Part shown: positions 1-6,853 of the stretch, in pieces | Layout: every line of letters begins with the position of its first letter | Position numbering within the stretch: position 1 is the first letter of the stretch | Assembly (NCBI GenBank): GCA_022777455.1 | Contig: JALFGI010000252.1 | Coordinates: 1-16,344, forward strand | Reading direction: 5' to 3' | Length of the DNA: 16,344 nucleotides | From: Clostridiales bacterium | Lineage (GTDB): Bacteria > Bacillota_A > Clostridia > Oscillospirales > Oscillospiraceae | Translations under genes and position numbers: made by a program | Notes under the pieces: generated by a model | Databases searched by the model: none | Told to the model about the DNA's origin: nothing | What the model saw: the letters and a program-made list of their open reading frames with translations, nothing else

Positions 1-128
1 ACCACTGCGGTAATCTGCTCCACCCGGGGCTCTGTGGTGGTTTCCACAAAGGGGAGCGATTCCTTGCCGCAGCCGCAAAGAAGAACCGCCAGCAGCAGCG
101 CCATGGCGGTTTTAACAACCAATTTCAG
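1..128 (-). CDS. Lipoprotein, N-terminal part (truncated by window)
   Basis: Only the first 42 codons are present; the 3' part lies outside the window, so the function cannot be told. The product starts with a lipoprotein signal peptide: a short basic N-terminus with two lysines, a hydrophobic core rich in Ala/Leu/Val, and a lipobox around LLCGC, followed by KESLPFVETTTEP, a typical flexible linker just after the lipidated cysteine. I chose a CTG start at 128 because a GGAGG ribosome site (139-143 on the plus strand) lies 10 nt upstream and this start gives the basic residues a signal peptide needs. The in-frame ATG at 104 would be 34 nt from that site and would leave no positive charge. TTG at 122 is the other option. 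A good promoter lies at 163-191. Confidence 0.6.
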   Translation of the reverse strand, partial: MKLVVKTAMALLLAVLLCGCGKESLPFVETTTEPRVEQITAV

Positions 129-162
129 GGGTTTTGTGCCTCCGTTATAACCTTTTTGTGGT

Positions 163-191
163 AGTATATCACATCAGGAAAGAAAATACAA
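163..191 (-). promoter_or_regulatory. Sigma-A promoter of the lipoprotein gene
   Basis: Read on the minus strand, TTGTAT is followed by a 17-bp spacer and TATACT. It faces the lipoprotein start about 35 nt downstream. Confidence 0.65.
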
Positions 192-213
192 CTTCCTTCT
201 CCTTTTCAAACGA

Positions 214-416
214 TAATTTGGCGGGCAGATACAGCAGCGCCACTTGGCTCTCCCTTTGGGAGAGCTGTCAGCCGAACAGGCTGACTGAGAGGGTACCGCA
301 GTAAGATAACGGCAGCTGAAATCACGCCATACTGGCCCTCTCAGTCTGCCCCAAAGGGGCAGCCAGCTCCCCCAGAGGGGGAGCCAAGGGGTGCGTCGGT
401 TCCGGTCGCCAAATTA
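214..416. repeat. MITE-like foldback repeat, family A, copy 1
   Basis: About 200 bp with terminal inverted repeats: TAATTTGGCG at 214-223 and CGCCAAATTA at 407-416. The right end continues as CAATTTG to 423. Inside are nested hairpins: a left part with CTCTCCC/GGGAGAG and CAGCC/GGCTG, and a right part with GCCCC/GGGGC and CTCCCCC/GGGGGAG. The left TTGGCTC also pairs with the right GAGCCAA, so the whole element can fold back. A near copy sits at 6382-6584. It encodes no protein, so it is probably a non-autonomous element moved in trans. It lies between the export-operon terminator and the lipoprotein promoter. Together with that terminator and promoter it accounts for most of the gene-free stretch 129-476. 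Confidence 0.8.
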
Positions 417-440
417 CAATTTGTGGTGCTTCCATGGCGT

Positions 441-473
441 AAAATCGGCGCAGCCGGGATTGGGCTGCGCCGA
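441..473 (-). terminator. Rho-independent terminator of the export operon
   Basis: Just past the permease stop codon, a perfect 11-bp stem (TCGGCGCAGCC / GGCTGCGCCGA, plus-strand arms 445-455 and 463-473, 7-nt loop) is followed on the minus strand by TTTTA. Confidence 0.9.
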
Positions 474-476
474 AAT

Positions 477-1730
477 TCAATCTCTGCGAAGGGCCTGGAT
501 GGGGTTCAGGTTGGCTGCCTGGGTGGCGGGGAGCAGACCGAACACCACACCAATCAACGTGGAGAACGCCACGCTGATGCCGATGGCAGGAAGGCTGATG
601 GCCACGGGAATCTCCATCATTCTGGAGATCAGCTCTGCCATGCCGATGCCGGTGGCCACACCAATGATGCCGCCCAGGCTGGTAAGCACGGCAGCCTCGG
701 TGAGAAACTGCAGCAGAATCCGCCGTTTTTTCGCACCGATGGCTTTTTTCAGGCCGATTTCGGCGGTACGCTCCGTGACGGAGACCAGCATGATGTTCAT
801 CACACCGATGCCGCCCACCAGCAGGGAGATGCTGGCGATCCACACCAGCTGGGTGTTGGTGGCCTGGCTCATTTTCTGAAGCTGCTGAGCCTGCTCCAGC
901 ATATCCTGGCTCCGGTAATCAAAATCGGTGCTTTCGCCCACAATCTGGCGCTGGGTCAGAAGGTCCGCGGCGGTCTTGCCAACGGTAGTCATCACGTCGG
1001 TGCTCTCCACCCTGATGGCCACGTTTTGCGGCTCATCAAAGCGGTAAGCCACCGGCCACACAGCGTCGGGAAGGAACACCGTCCCGGAAGAATCCCCGGA
1101 ATACATCCAGTAGTCGTTCATGGAAGTAATGGTGGGGGTGAACTCCTGGGACATGGCCGCCACACCGATGACGGTGAATACCTCCCCCTGAATTTCCAAG
1201 GTCTTGCCCACCGGGTTCTGTCCCAGAAACAGGCTGGAAACCGCATTTTCATCCACAATAGCCACCTTGCGGAAGCTTTCATAATCCGAATCCGCAAAGC
1301 CCCGGCCGGTGCGGATCTGATAGCCGTAGGTACCGAAATAGTTCCGGTCCACGCCGTACATGCCGCCGTTAAACTGGGTGTTCTGATAAAAGACATTTTC
1401 CGAATAGCTGCGGGAGTGGTACAGCGTCACCTTCTGGGCGCCTTCGATGGCCTCCAGCTCCCGGCGGGTATCCTCCGAAATGGGCCGCACGGCGGCGGGC
1501 ACCTGATTCCAGGACAGATCGTAGGGATAGCCGCTTTGGTTCAGCTGCACGGTGACCACATTGTTGCCCGCACCGATGAGATTTTCCTTGATCTGCTCAT
1601 TGGTTCCCTTAATGGTGGAGACAATGGTGATAATGGAGGCAATGCCGATGATGATGCCCAGCATGGTCAAAGCGCTGCGCAGCTTGTGGCTCCACACTCC
1701 CTGGAAGGCAAGGCGAATATTTTCAAACAT
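477..1730 (-). CDS. MacB-type ABC transporter permease
   Basis: 417 aa, full length for the MacB/FtsX permease family. It is the membrane part of the export complex encoded by the four-gene operon. A first membrane helix at about 20-40 (LTMLGIIIGIASIITIV) is preceded by the usual basic stretch SHKLRSA. A large extracytoplasmic MacB_PCD domain follows (about 45-285). The C-terminal FtsX part has three helices (about 296-320, 345-370, 380-402) with the family signature GGIGVMNIMLVSVTERTAEIG (306-326), written here in two overlapping pieces: GGIGVMNIM and LVSVTERTAEIG. It closes with PATQAANLNPIQALR, also typical. It lies 15 nt after the large adaptor and before a strong terminator, so it is the last gene of the operon. 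The substrate is unknown; Gram-positive relatives export peptides, toxins or lipids, or act in stress defence. Confidence 0.93.
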   Translation of the reverse strand: MFENIRLAFQGVWSHKLRSALTMLGIIIGIASIITIVSTIKGTNEQIKENLIGAGNNVVTVQLNQSGYPYDLSWNQVPAAVRPISEDTRRELEAIEGAQKVTLYHSRSYSENVFYQNTQFNGGMYGVDRNYFGTYGYQIRTGRGFADSDYESFRKVAIVDENAVSSLFLGQNPVGKTLEIQGEVFTVIGVAAMSQEFTPTITSMNDYWMYSGDSSGTVFLPDAVWPVAYRFDEPQNVAIRVESTDVMTTVGKTAADLLTQRQIVGESTDFDYRSQDMLEQAQQLQKMSQATNTQLVWIASISLLVGGIGVMNIMLVSVTERTAEIGLKKAIGAKKRRILLQFLTEAAVLTSLGGIIGVATGIGMAELISRMMEIPVAISLPAIGISVAFSTLIGVVFGLLPATQAANLNPIQALRRD

Positions 1731-1745
1731 ACGCTCCCCTCCCCA

Positions 1746-3950
1746 TCAATTGTAGAGGTCGCTCATGTCGCCCTCTTCCGCGGGGACCCCGGGCTTCACA
1801 TTCTTGCCATAGGGGAAGGCCACCAGGTCCTCGGCGGTCAGGCCCGCCAGGATCTCGGTGTAGCTGCCCCCCAGGGACTTGCCGACAGTGACGGTACGCT
1901 CCTCCAGAAGACCATCCTGGCCCAGAACATACACAAAGCTTCTGCCCTGAATGGTACGCAGGAAGGGATTCTGCAGGTAGATGCCGCCCTGGGAAGCGGA
2001 GGAATACTGCACACTCACATAGCCGCCTTCCCGCAGATTCGCGTCTTCCTCCACAAACACCTTCATGGGATAGCTGGAGGCATTGGGATTGCTCATGCCG
2101 TCCATGCCGCCGGAGGAAGGAATATCCCCAACGGAGACCACGGTACCGGTGTAGCTGCCGCCGGACTCCCAATCCATGACGGTCACTTCCATACCGGCAA
2201 AAACGTTGTCCCGCTCCAGCTCGTTGACGGTGGCATCCACATAGTATCCGCCTCCGCCGGAGACCTTGATGATGGGCTGGGAATTCAGCTTGGCCTCTTC
2301 TTCCGTCAGCAGGGAGATGACCTTGCCGTCCTGCTCGGAATAGATGTTGCCGTCGCTGAGCTCCCGCTCCATGATTTTCAGCTCGGCCTGGGCCAGCTTC
2401 AGCTGGATGTCCAGGTCCTTGATTTTCTGTTCCTGCTCCTTCTTCATTTCCTGAATCTGGGAGTAGGTGTAGCCGCTGCCGATGTAGTCCACATCGGGTT
2501 CGGTTTCCTCCGGGGGCTCTGGGGGAAGGCTGATGTCCTCCACATTCCGGGCATCGAAGAAGGAGAAGCTGCCGTCGGACCTGACATGGACACCCAGCCA
2601 GACCAGCACATTCCCTCTCAGGTAATTATTCTCGGTGACCTTGAAAACCACATAGTAGGGGCGGCACCGTTTTTCCCCGGGTTTGGCAGGCTCCACATCC
2701 TCCTCAGGCTCCGTGGGTGCAGAGGGGGCCGTGGGATCGTAGACCTCACTGCCATCCAGGCGGATGTAATCCATGCAGATCCATCTTCCCCCACCAATAC
2801 CGCACCAGATGACGTCATTTACATCGATCAATTCATATACCGCAACCTGCTGGCCGTTGGAAGCATAGTCCACCACGGGATAGGCCGTTCCCGGGCCGCT
2901 GCGGAGGCTGACCGCGGAATCACACACCACAATCCCATAGAAAATGACCGAAGGGTCGGCAGGAACGGTGGGTACCTCCGCAGAAGGTTCCGTAGGCGCT
3001 TCAGTGGGTACCTCCGCAGGTGCTTCCGTAGAGGGCTCTGTCGTCGCTTCCGTTGTTGCTTCCGTGGTCGCTTCTGTTGTCGCTTCTGTCGGCGTTTCCC
3101 AGGTTTCCGTCGGTTCATCAGAGAGGAATGCCGTAAACATAATCAGCGCTTCCTCTCCCGAAACGGAAGACTCCGTGGGCTCCCCGGAGGCGGAGGGATC
3201 GGGCACTTCCGCGGGATTGGAGGTTTCCGTGGGAGGCGTTTCTTCTGTTGGATTCGATCCTTCCGTGGAATCCGTCACTTCTGTGGAGTTGGTTGTCTCA
3301 TCCGGCCCGCTGGGCTCCGTTTCCGGCTCTGTGGGTTCTTCTCCGGTCTCAGGCAGCAGCTCACCGATCTGCTCCTGCAAAAATTCCGTGGAAATGACCT
3401 TCCCCATGGGAATCCAGCAGATCATTGCCGCCTCCCGGGAAGAGCCGTCGTGGCCGTTCTCCCGGAACAGGGAATAGTCCCCGTTTCGGAACATCACCGT
3501 TGCCGGCACGGTAGGTTGGGTTTCCGGCTCCGTGGGCGGCGTCCTCATGGGCACCATCCAGCTGATGCGCTGCAGTTCTTTGTTTGCATCCTCCAGGTCC
3601 AGCTGGAGCTTCTGAATTTCCAGGTCCTTCCGCTCCAATTCCAGTTGGGACAGGGTGGTATCGAAAGACAGAAGCAAATCTCCCTTTTTCACTTCCTGGC
3701 CGTCCTCCACCAGAATCTGGGAAACGGTCTGGGTATCCGACAGGTAAACCGTTTGAATCTGATCCGTGGACACGGGGCCGTAGCTTTCCTGGGTATCCCC
3801 CCAGTATTCGGTCATGCCCACAAGGTCGAAGGGAAAAACCTTCACCGGCTGCACATTTCCCCCGCGCAAATACCGCCAGCCAAAAAAGCCGCCGGTTCCC
3901 ACCACGGCCACAGCCAATAGGGTGATGACAAGTTTCTTAACCTTCCCCAT
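1746..3950 (-). CDS. Large HlyD-family export adaptor with SH3b domain in the hairpin
   Basis: 734 aa, about twice the usual length of a HlyD/MacA-type adaptor. A membrane anchor (about 8-25) is followed by a first lipoyl half (QTVSQILVEDGQEVKKGDLLLSF, about 74-96, given as QILVEDGQEVKKGDLL) and coiled-coil helix 1 (about 98-130). Then comes an insert of roughly 350 residues: a small domain (150-197), a Thr/Glu/Pro-rich linker (200-332) with TEAT repeats, an SH3b-like domain (about 335-400, with SLRSGPGTAYPVV), a second linker, and a segment at 425-472. Coiled-coil helix 2 (about 495-532), the second lipoyl half (YSEQDGKVISL, 537-547), a beta-barrel domain and a C-terminal domain close the protein. 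The ATG overlaps the end of the ATPase gene by 14 nt, with GGAGGG 10 nt upstream. Role: link the exporter to the cell wall side; wall binding by the SH3b part is inferred. Confidence 0.85.
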   Translation of the reverse strand: MGKVKKLVITLLAVAVVGTGGFFGWRYLRGGNVQPVKVFPFDLVGMTEYWGDTQESYGPVSTDQIQTVYLSDTQTVSQILVEDGQEVKKGDLLLSFDTTLSQLELERKDLEIQKLQLDLEDANKELQRISWMVPMRTPPTEPETQPTVPATVMFRNGDYSLFRENGHDGSSREAAMICWIPMGKVISTEFLQEQIGELLPETGEEPTEPETEPSGPDETTNSTEVTDSTEGSNPTEETPPTETSNPAEVPDPSASGEPTESSVSGEEALIMFTAFLSDEPTETWETPTEATTEATTEATTEATTEPSTEAPAEVPTEAPTEPSAEVPTVPADPSVIFYGIVVCDSAVSLRSGPGTAYPVVDYASNGQQVAVYELIDVNDVIWCGIGGGRWICMDYIRLDGSEVYDPTAPSAPTEPEEDVEPAKPGEKRCRPYYVVFKVTENNYLRGNVLVWLGVHVRSDGSFSFFDARNVEDISLPPEPPEETEPDVDYIGSGYTYSQIQEMKKEQEQKIKDLDIQLKLAQAELKIMERELSDGNIYSEQDGKVISLLTEEEAKLNSQPIIKVSGGGGYYVDATVNELERDNVFAGMEVTVMDWESGGSYTGTVVSVGDIPSSGGMDGMSNPNASSYPMKVFVEEDANLREGGYVSVQYSSASQGGIYLQNPFLRTIQGRSFVYVLGQDGLLEERTVTVGKSLGGSYTEILAGLTAEDLVAFPYGKNVKPGVPAEEGDMSDLYN
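3040..3090. repeat. 12-bp tandem repeats encoding (TEAT)n in the adaptor linker
   Basis: About four units of a degenerate 12-bp repeat inside the large adaptor gene, encoding TEATTEATTEAT within the Thr/Glu/Pro-rich linker. Units differ mainly at third codon positions. Such coding minisatellites often vary in copy number between strains without changing frame. Confidence 0.75.
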
Positions 3951-4635
3951 GGGATTCTTTCCCTCCTTCCGTCAGCAATTCGCCATCGAGGATATGGTAG
4001 ATTTTGTCCGCACATTCGGCAATGGCGGGCGCGTGGGTAATCATGATGATGGTCATGCCATCCTCGCTCAGCTTTCGGAAAATCTCCATGATCTGATTTC
4101 CCGCTTTGGTATCCAGGGCGCCGGTGGGCTCATCCGCCAGCAGCAGGGTGGGCTTTGTGACAATGGCCCGGGCAATGGCCACACGCTGGCATTGTCCGCC
4201 CGAAAGCTGGTTGGGCCGGAAATGAATCCGCTCCCCCAGGCCCACGGCGTTCAGGGCCTCCACCGCTCTGGCCCGCCGCTCCTTCAGGGGCACACCGGCA
4301 TAGAGCAGGGGCAGGGCCACATTGTCCACCGCATCCAGCTTTGGCATCAGGTAAAAATTCTGAAACACAAAGCCGATGTATTTGTTGCGAATGTCCGCCA
4401 GGGCATTGTCACTGCTGTTTTTCAAATTCTTTCCGTTCAGCTCAAAGGTGCCGGAGGTGGGCACATCCAGGCAGCCAATCAGATTCATCAGCGTGGTCTT
4501 GCCGGAGCCGGAGGGGCCCATGATGGCCAGGTACTCCCCCTGCTCCACGGAAAGATTGATGTTTTTCAGCACCCGGACGGTCTGCTTGCCCTGGGCATAG
4601 TCCTTGCAGATGTCCGTCAGTTTCAGAATGGTCAT
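3937..4635 (-). CDS. MacB/LolD-type ABC transporter ATPase
   Basis: 232 aa, a standard single-domain ABC ATPase that powers the neighbouring permease. All motifs are intact: Walker [10 protein letters not shown] (40-48), Q-loop Gln92 in [10 protein letters not shown], signature LSGGQCQR (144-151), Walker B LLLADEP with Glu169, D-loop GALD, and switch His201 in MITH. The region around the Q-loop and the overall length fit the MacB/LolD/FtsE export subfamily rather than importers. Its ATG overlaps the stop codon of the lipoprotein adaptor gene (ATGA, 4-nt overlap), and its own end overlaps the large adaptor by 14 nt. This implies translational coupling and equal expression. Confidence 0.96.
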   Translation of the reverse strand: MTILKLTDICKDYAQGKQTVRVLKNINLSVEQGEYLAIMGPSGSGKTTLMNLIGCLDVPTSGTFELNGKNLKNSSDNALADIRNKYIGFVFQNFYLMPKLDAVDNVALPLLYAGVPLKERRARAVEALNAVGLGERIHFRPNQLSGGQCQRVAIARAIVTKPTLLLADEPTGALDTKAGNQIMEIFRKLSEDGMTIIMITHAPAIAECADKIYHILDGELLTEGGKESHGEG

Positions 4636-5792
4636 TGGCTACCCCCGCCTTCCTGGCTTTGTCTGATGGTGGGAGCGCCCTGTAGGCATACCTCTTCATC
4701 CGGGAAAGCCACATAGTCGCTGTCCGAAAGGCCCGAGAGAATCTCATAGGCATCGGCCATTGGGTCGTAATTGCCCAGCTCCACGCCGCGCTTTTCCAGC
4801 TTGCCCTGGCCGTCATCCGCCCAGACAAAGCAGCTTCCGTCCTCGTCATAGCAGAGAAAAGCGCCGCTCAGGGTGACCCCTTCCAGCGAAACAGGCTCCT
4901 CCCCTGCCATGGACAGGTACAGATGCTGGCCCAGGATCAAACCTTCCATGCTGTCCAACTCCACATAGAAGGGGTACCGGCTGGAAGCGCTCATCTCATC
5001 GGAATCGGAGCTGACGTAATAGCCGTTGTTGTTCCCCTGGACAGGATTCTCGTAATCCACCAGGGTAACGGTGCCCATCCAGACTTCCTCCGGGTTCAGC
5101 CGGGATTCCATGCGCACGCGATCGCCCTCCATGATGGCGCCTCGCTGCATCTCATTGATCTGGCCCTTCACCCGGTAGGAGCCGGTTTGCTGGATGGAGA
5201 TGTAAGCCTTGGGGTTTCCGTATTGATCGGTTCCCTCCTCGCTGATGGAGGTGATCCGGCCGGTAACCGGGGAAGTAACCAACGCATTCGCCAGCAGGTG
5301 CTCCGACTTCTGAATCTCGGACTGCTTGGTTTTCAGCTTCAGCTCCGCCTCCTTCAGATCGATCTGGTTGGTCTGAATCTGGAGGGTGTATTTCAGCTTG
5401 TCCGCCGAATAGGCCCGATCCCGGTCCTTTTCCAGCTGGGCAATCTGAAGGCCGTAATTTTCAATGGAGGAAGCCAGCTGCTCCAGCTCCAGCTTTTGCT
5501 TCTCCAGCGTCAGCTGCAGCTGTTCGGTATCGTAGGAAAAGAGCTTCTGTCCTTCGGTGACATCGTCCCCCTCCCGGACGTACAGGTTTTCCACCACCTT
5601 GTCGCTGTCTCTTTGAATCTCCGTCACACTTTCTGAAACCACGATCCCGCTGAACTTGTCCGACGGGGCAAGTCCTCCCATCTGGGACAGATCGGAAACC
5701 TTCTGCACAAACACCTGCTTCTCCTTCACAGCGCAGGACGTCAGCCCCAGCAGCAGGCAGATCGTCAGAAGCACGGCAGCAGCTTTTTTCAT
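4632..5792 (-). CDS. HlyD-family export adaptor, lipoprotein type
   Basis: 386 aa, first gene of the export operon. The N-terminus is a lipoprotein signal peptide with lipobox GLTSC (Cys20), so it should sit on the outer face of the cytoplasmic membrane. Then follow a lipoyl half (about 62-87, ENLYVREGDDVTEGQKLF), a coiled-coil hairpin (about 90-167, Leu/Gln/Glu/Lys-rich), the second lipoyl half (VTSPVTGRITSI, 172-183), a beta-barrel (about 195-300) and a C-terminal membrane-proximal domain. It has the normal adaptor length, unlike the second adaptor of the operon. A promoter lies at 5833-5861 and TTAA repeats upstream of that. Having two adaptors with one ATPase and one permease suggests that they form a mixed ring or serve different partners; this is inferred. 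Confidence 0.88.
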   Translation of the reverse strand: MKKAAAVLLTICLLLGLTSCAVKEKQVFVQKVSDLSQMGGLAPSDKFSGIVVSESVTEIQRDSDKVVENLYVREGDDVTEGQKLFSYDTEQLQLTLEKQKLELEQLASSIENYGLQIAQLEKDRDRAYSADKLKYTLQIQTNQIDLKEAELKLKTKQSEIQKSEHLLANALVTSPVTGRITSISEEGTDQYGNPKAYISIQQTGSYRVKGQINEMQRGAIMEGDRVRMESRLNPEEVWMGTVTLVDYENPVQGNNNGYYVSSDSDEMSASSRYPFYVELDSMEGLILGQHLYLSMAGEEPVSLEGVTLSGAFLCYDEDGSCFVWADDGQGKLEKRGVELGNYDPMADAYEILSGLSDSDYVAFPDEEVCLQGAPTIRQSQEGGGSQ

Positions 5793-5832
5793 ATGGAAAT
5801 CCCTCCGTTAAAATCAACTCATCTTCCGCCCT

Positions 5833-5861
5833 ATCATAATTCATCCCGATGTAAAAATCAA
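5833..5861 (-). promoter_or_regulatory. Sigma-A promoter of the export operon
   Basis: On the minus strand TTGATT, a 17-bp spacer, then TATGAT, about 40 nt before the lipoprotein adaptor start. Confidence 0.75.
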
Positions 5862-5872
5862 CACCGCAGAGC

Positions 5873-5898
5873 TTAAGGATTCATTAAACCTGGATTAA
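5873..5898. promoter_or_regulatory. Three-fold 11-bp-phased TTAA repeat, likely response-regulator site
   Basis: TTAA occurs at 5873, 5884 and 5895, exactly 11 bp apart; read on the minus strand the units are TTAAT-N6-TTAAT-N6-TTAAG. The block ends about 12 bp upstream of the export promoter -35. Direct repeats with 11-bp phasing upstream of the -35 are typical of OmpR/PhoB-family regulators, which commonly control MacB-type operons. No regulator gene is in the window. Confidence 0.5.
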
Positions 5899-5943
5899 GG
5901 AACCGGTTCACAGGAAGTTTACACCGATTTCTTTGGTGACCTC

Positions 5944-5972
5944 TTGTTTTTTCCTTCATTTTCCGTTATGAT
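5944..5972 (+). promoter_or_regulatory. Sigma-A promoter of thioredoxin
   Basis: TTGTTT, a 17-bp spacer, then TATGAT, about 45 nt before the thioredoxin start. Confidence 0.65.
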
Positions 5973-6018
5973 AAAGGCAGAAATAACACACCCTGTTATC
6001 ACAGAGAGGAGAATGAAC

Positions 6019-6324
6019 ATGTCTGTACTGCATGTAGGAACCAGTAACTTCGACAGCATCGTGAAAGAGAGCAGCAAAACCGTCTTGGTAGATTTTTGGG
6101 CCAGTTGGTGCGGTCCCTGCCGGATGATCGCCCCGGTACTGGATGAGATCGCCGCAGAGCGCCCGGACATCAAGGTCTGCAAGGTGAATGTGGACGAAGA
6201 GCAGGAGCTGGCCATTTCTTATGGCGTGTCCAGCATCCCCACCCTGTTGGTGTTCAAAAACGGCCAGGTGGTAAATAAGTCCATCGGTGCCGTTCCCAAG
6301 GCAAAAATTCTGGAAATGCTGTAA
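6019..6324 (+). CDS. trxA: Thioredoxin
   Basis: 101 aa, slightly short of the usual 103-110. Cytosolic dithiol reductant that reduces disulfides in target proteins and is itself recycled by thioredoxin reductase. The active site is WCGPC (30-34) within FWASWCGPCR, the cis-proline is Pro74 in SSIPTLL, and the family stretch KVNVDEEQELAISYGV follows the normal fold. I chose ATG 6019 over the in-frame ATG 6013 because AGGAG (6007-6011) lies 7 nt from the former and only 1 nt from the latter. It is transcribed alone, divergent from the export operon, with its own promoter. No thioredoxin reductase is adjacent. Downstream, a repeat element separates it from the nearest good terminator. Confidence 0.95.
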   Translation: MSVLHVGTSNFDSIVKESSKTVLVDFWASWCGPCRMIAPVLDEIAAERPDIKVCKVNVDEEQELAISYGVSSIPTLLVFKNGQVVNKSIGAVPKAKILEML

Positions 6325-6381
6325 GGCCCCCCCGATGCCGATTCCGGGATTTGTCTATCGGCTTTCGTAATCACTCCACCA

Positions 6382-6584
6382 AATTGTAATTTGGCGGGCA
6401 GATGCGGAAACGCCCCTTGGCTCTCCCCTTGGGAGAGCTGTCAGCCGAACAGGCTGACTGAGAGGGTACCGCAGTAAGGTAGTGGCAAATGCATTGCCCT
6501 CTCAGTCTGCCCCTTACGGGGCAGCCAGCTCCCCCATAGGGGGAGCCAAGGGGTGCGGCAATTCCGGTACGCCAAATTACAATT
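6382..6584. repeat. MITE-like foldback repeat, family A, copy 2
   Basis: About 203 bp with perfect 15-bp terminal inverted repeats: AATTGTAATTTGGCG (6382-6396) and CGCCAAATTACAATT (6570-6584). It is collinear with copy 1 at 214-416; long internal blocks are identical or nearly so, such as the stretch from TGTCAGCCGAACAGG to GGTACCGCAGTAAG. The middle (about 6480-6497) is the most divergent part. The same nested hairpins are present, and the outer CCCCTTGGCTC pairs with GAGCCAAGGGG. It sits between thioredoxin and the terminator at 6659. The gene-free stretch 6325-6852 is mostly this element, that terminator and a second foldback. Confidence 0.85.
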
Positions 6585-6658
6585 GATCAATTGTCCATAC
6601 TCTCAATTCCTGATCATAATCCGCCTTTTGGGCAGTGAAAAATCCCCTGAAACAAAAG

Positions 6659-6690
6659 TTCCACCCGAAAAACGGGTGGGATTCTTTTTA
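6659..6690 (+). terminator. Rho-independent terminator, probably of thioredoxin
   Basis: Stem with CCACCCG / CGGGTGG around an AAAAA loop, extended by a G-T and a T-A pair to about 9 bp, followed by ATTCTTTTTA. The orientation fits thioredoxin, 335 nt upstream, with a MITE in between. A weaker T-rich tail on the other side could also serve the MATE gene. Confidence 0.75.
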
Positions 6691-6853
6691 GGGCAATACC
6701 GCATAATGGGGCAAGGAGATTCGGCGCGAGATTTTGACCCAAGCGAAAGTATGGAAAATGTGGGAATACTGGATGTATTTCCCATTTTTCATACTGCACG
6801 ATTGGGGCAAAAGATCCGCCGAAGCCCGCCGCTCCCATTGTGCGGTGTTGCCT
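6691..6853. repeat. MITE-like foldback element, family B, flanked by TA
   Basis: About 163 bp that folds back along nearly its whole length. The ends are RGGCAAYACCGCAYAATGGG in inverted orientation (left from 6691, right ending at 6853, 2 mismatches). Inner arms also pair: TTCGGCG with CGCCGAA, TTTTG with CAAAA, AGTATG with CATACT, and GGGAA with TTCCC. Both ends are flanked by TA (6689-6690 and 6854-6855), the target duplication expected of elements moved by an IS630/mariner-type transposase. It contains no gene. Its right end overlaps the MATE stop codon. Confidence 0.7.

Noticed and set aside
2944..3477. Ser/Val/Gly-rich plus-strand frame
   Set aside because: It is the reverse reading of the Thr/Glu/Pro-rich linker repeats in the large adaptor; repeats create open frames on both strands.
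423..3920. Very long plus-strand open frame of over 1100 codons
   Set aside because: It runs antisense to the permease and large adaptor, is rich in His/Gly/Arg as reverse-complement frames of GC-rich genes are, and matches no family. It arises because the minus-strand genes have few codons that give stops on the other strand.
214..6584. CRISPR array or structured RNA gene
   Set aside because: There are only two copies, 6 kb apart, with terminal inverted repeats and no spacers. The features fit non-autonomous mobile repeats better.
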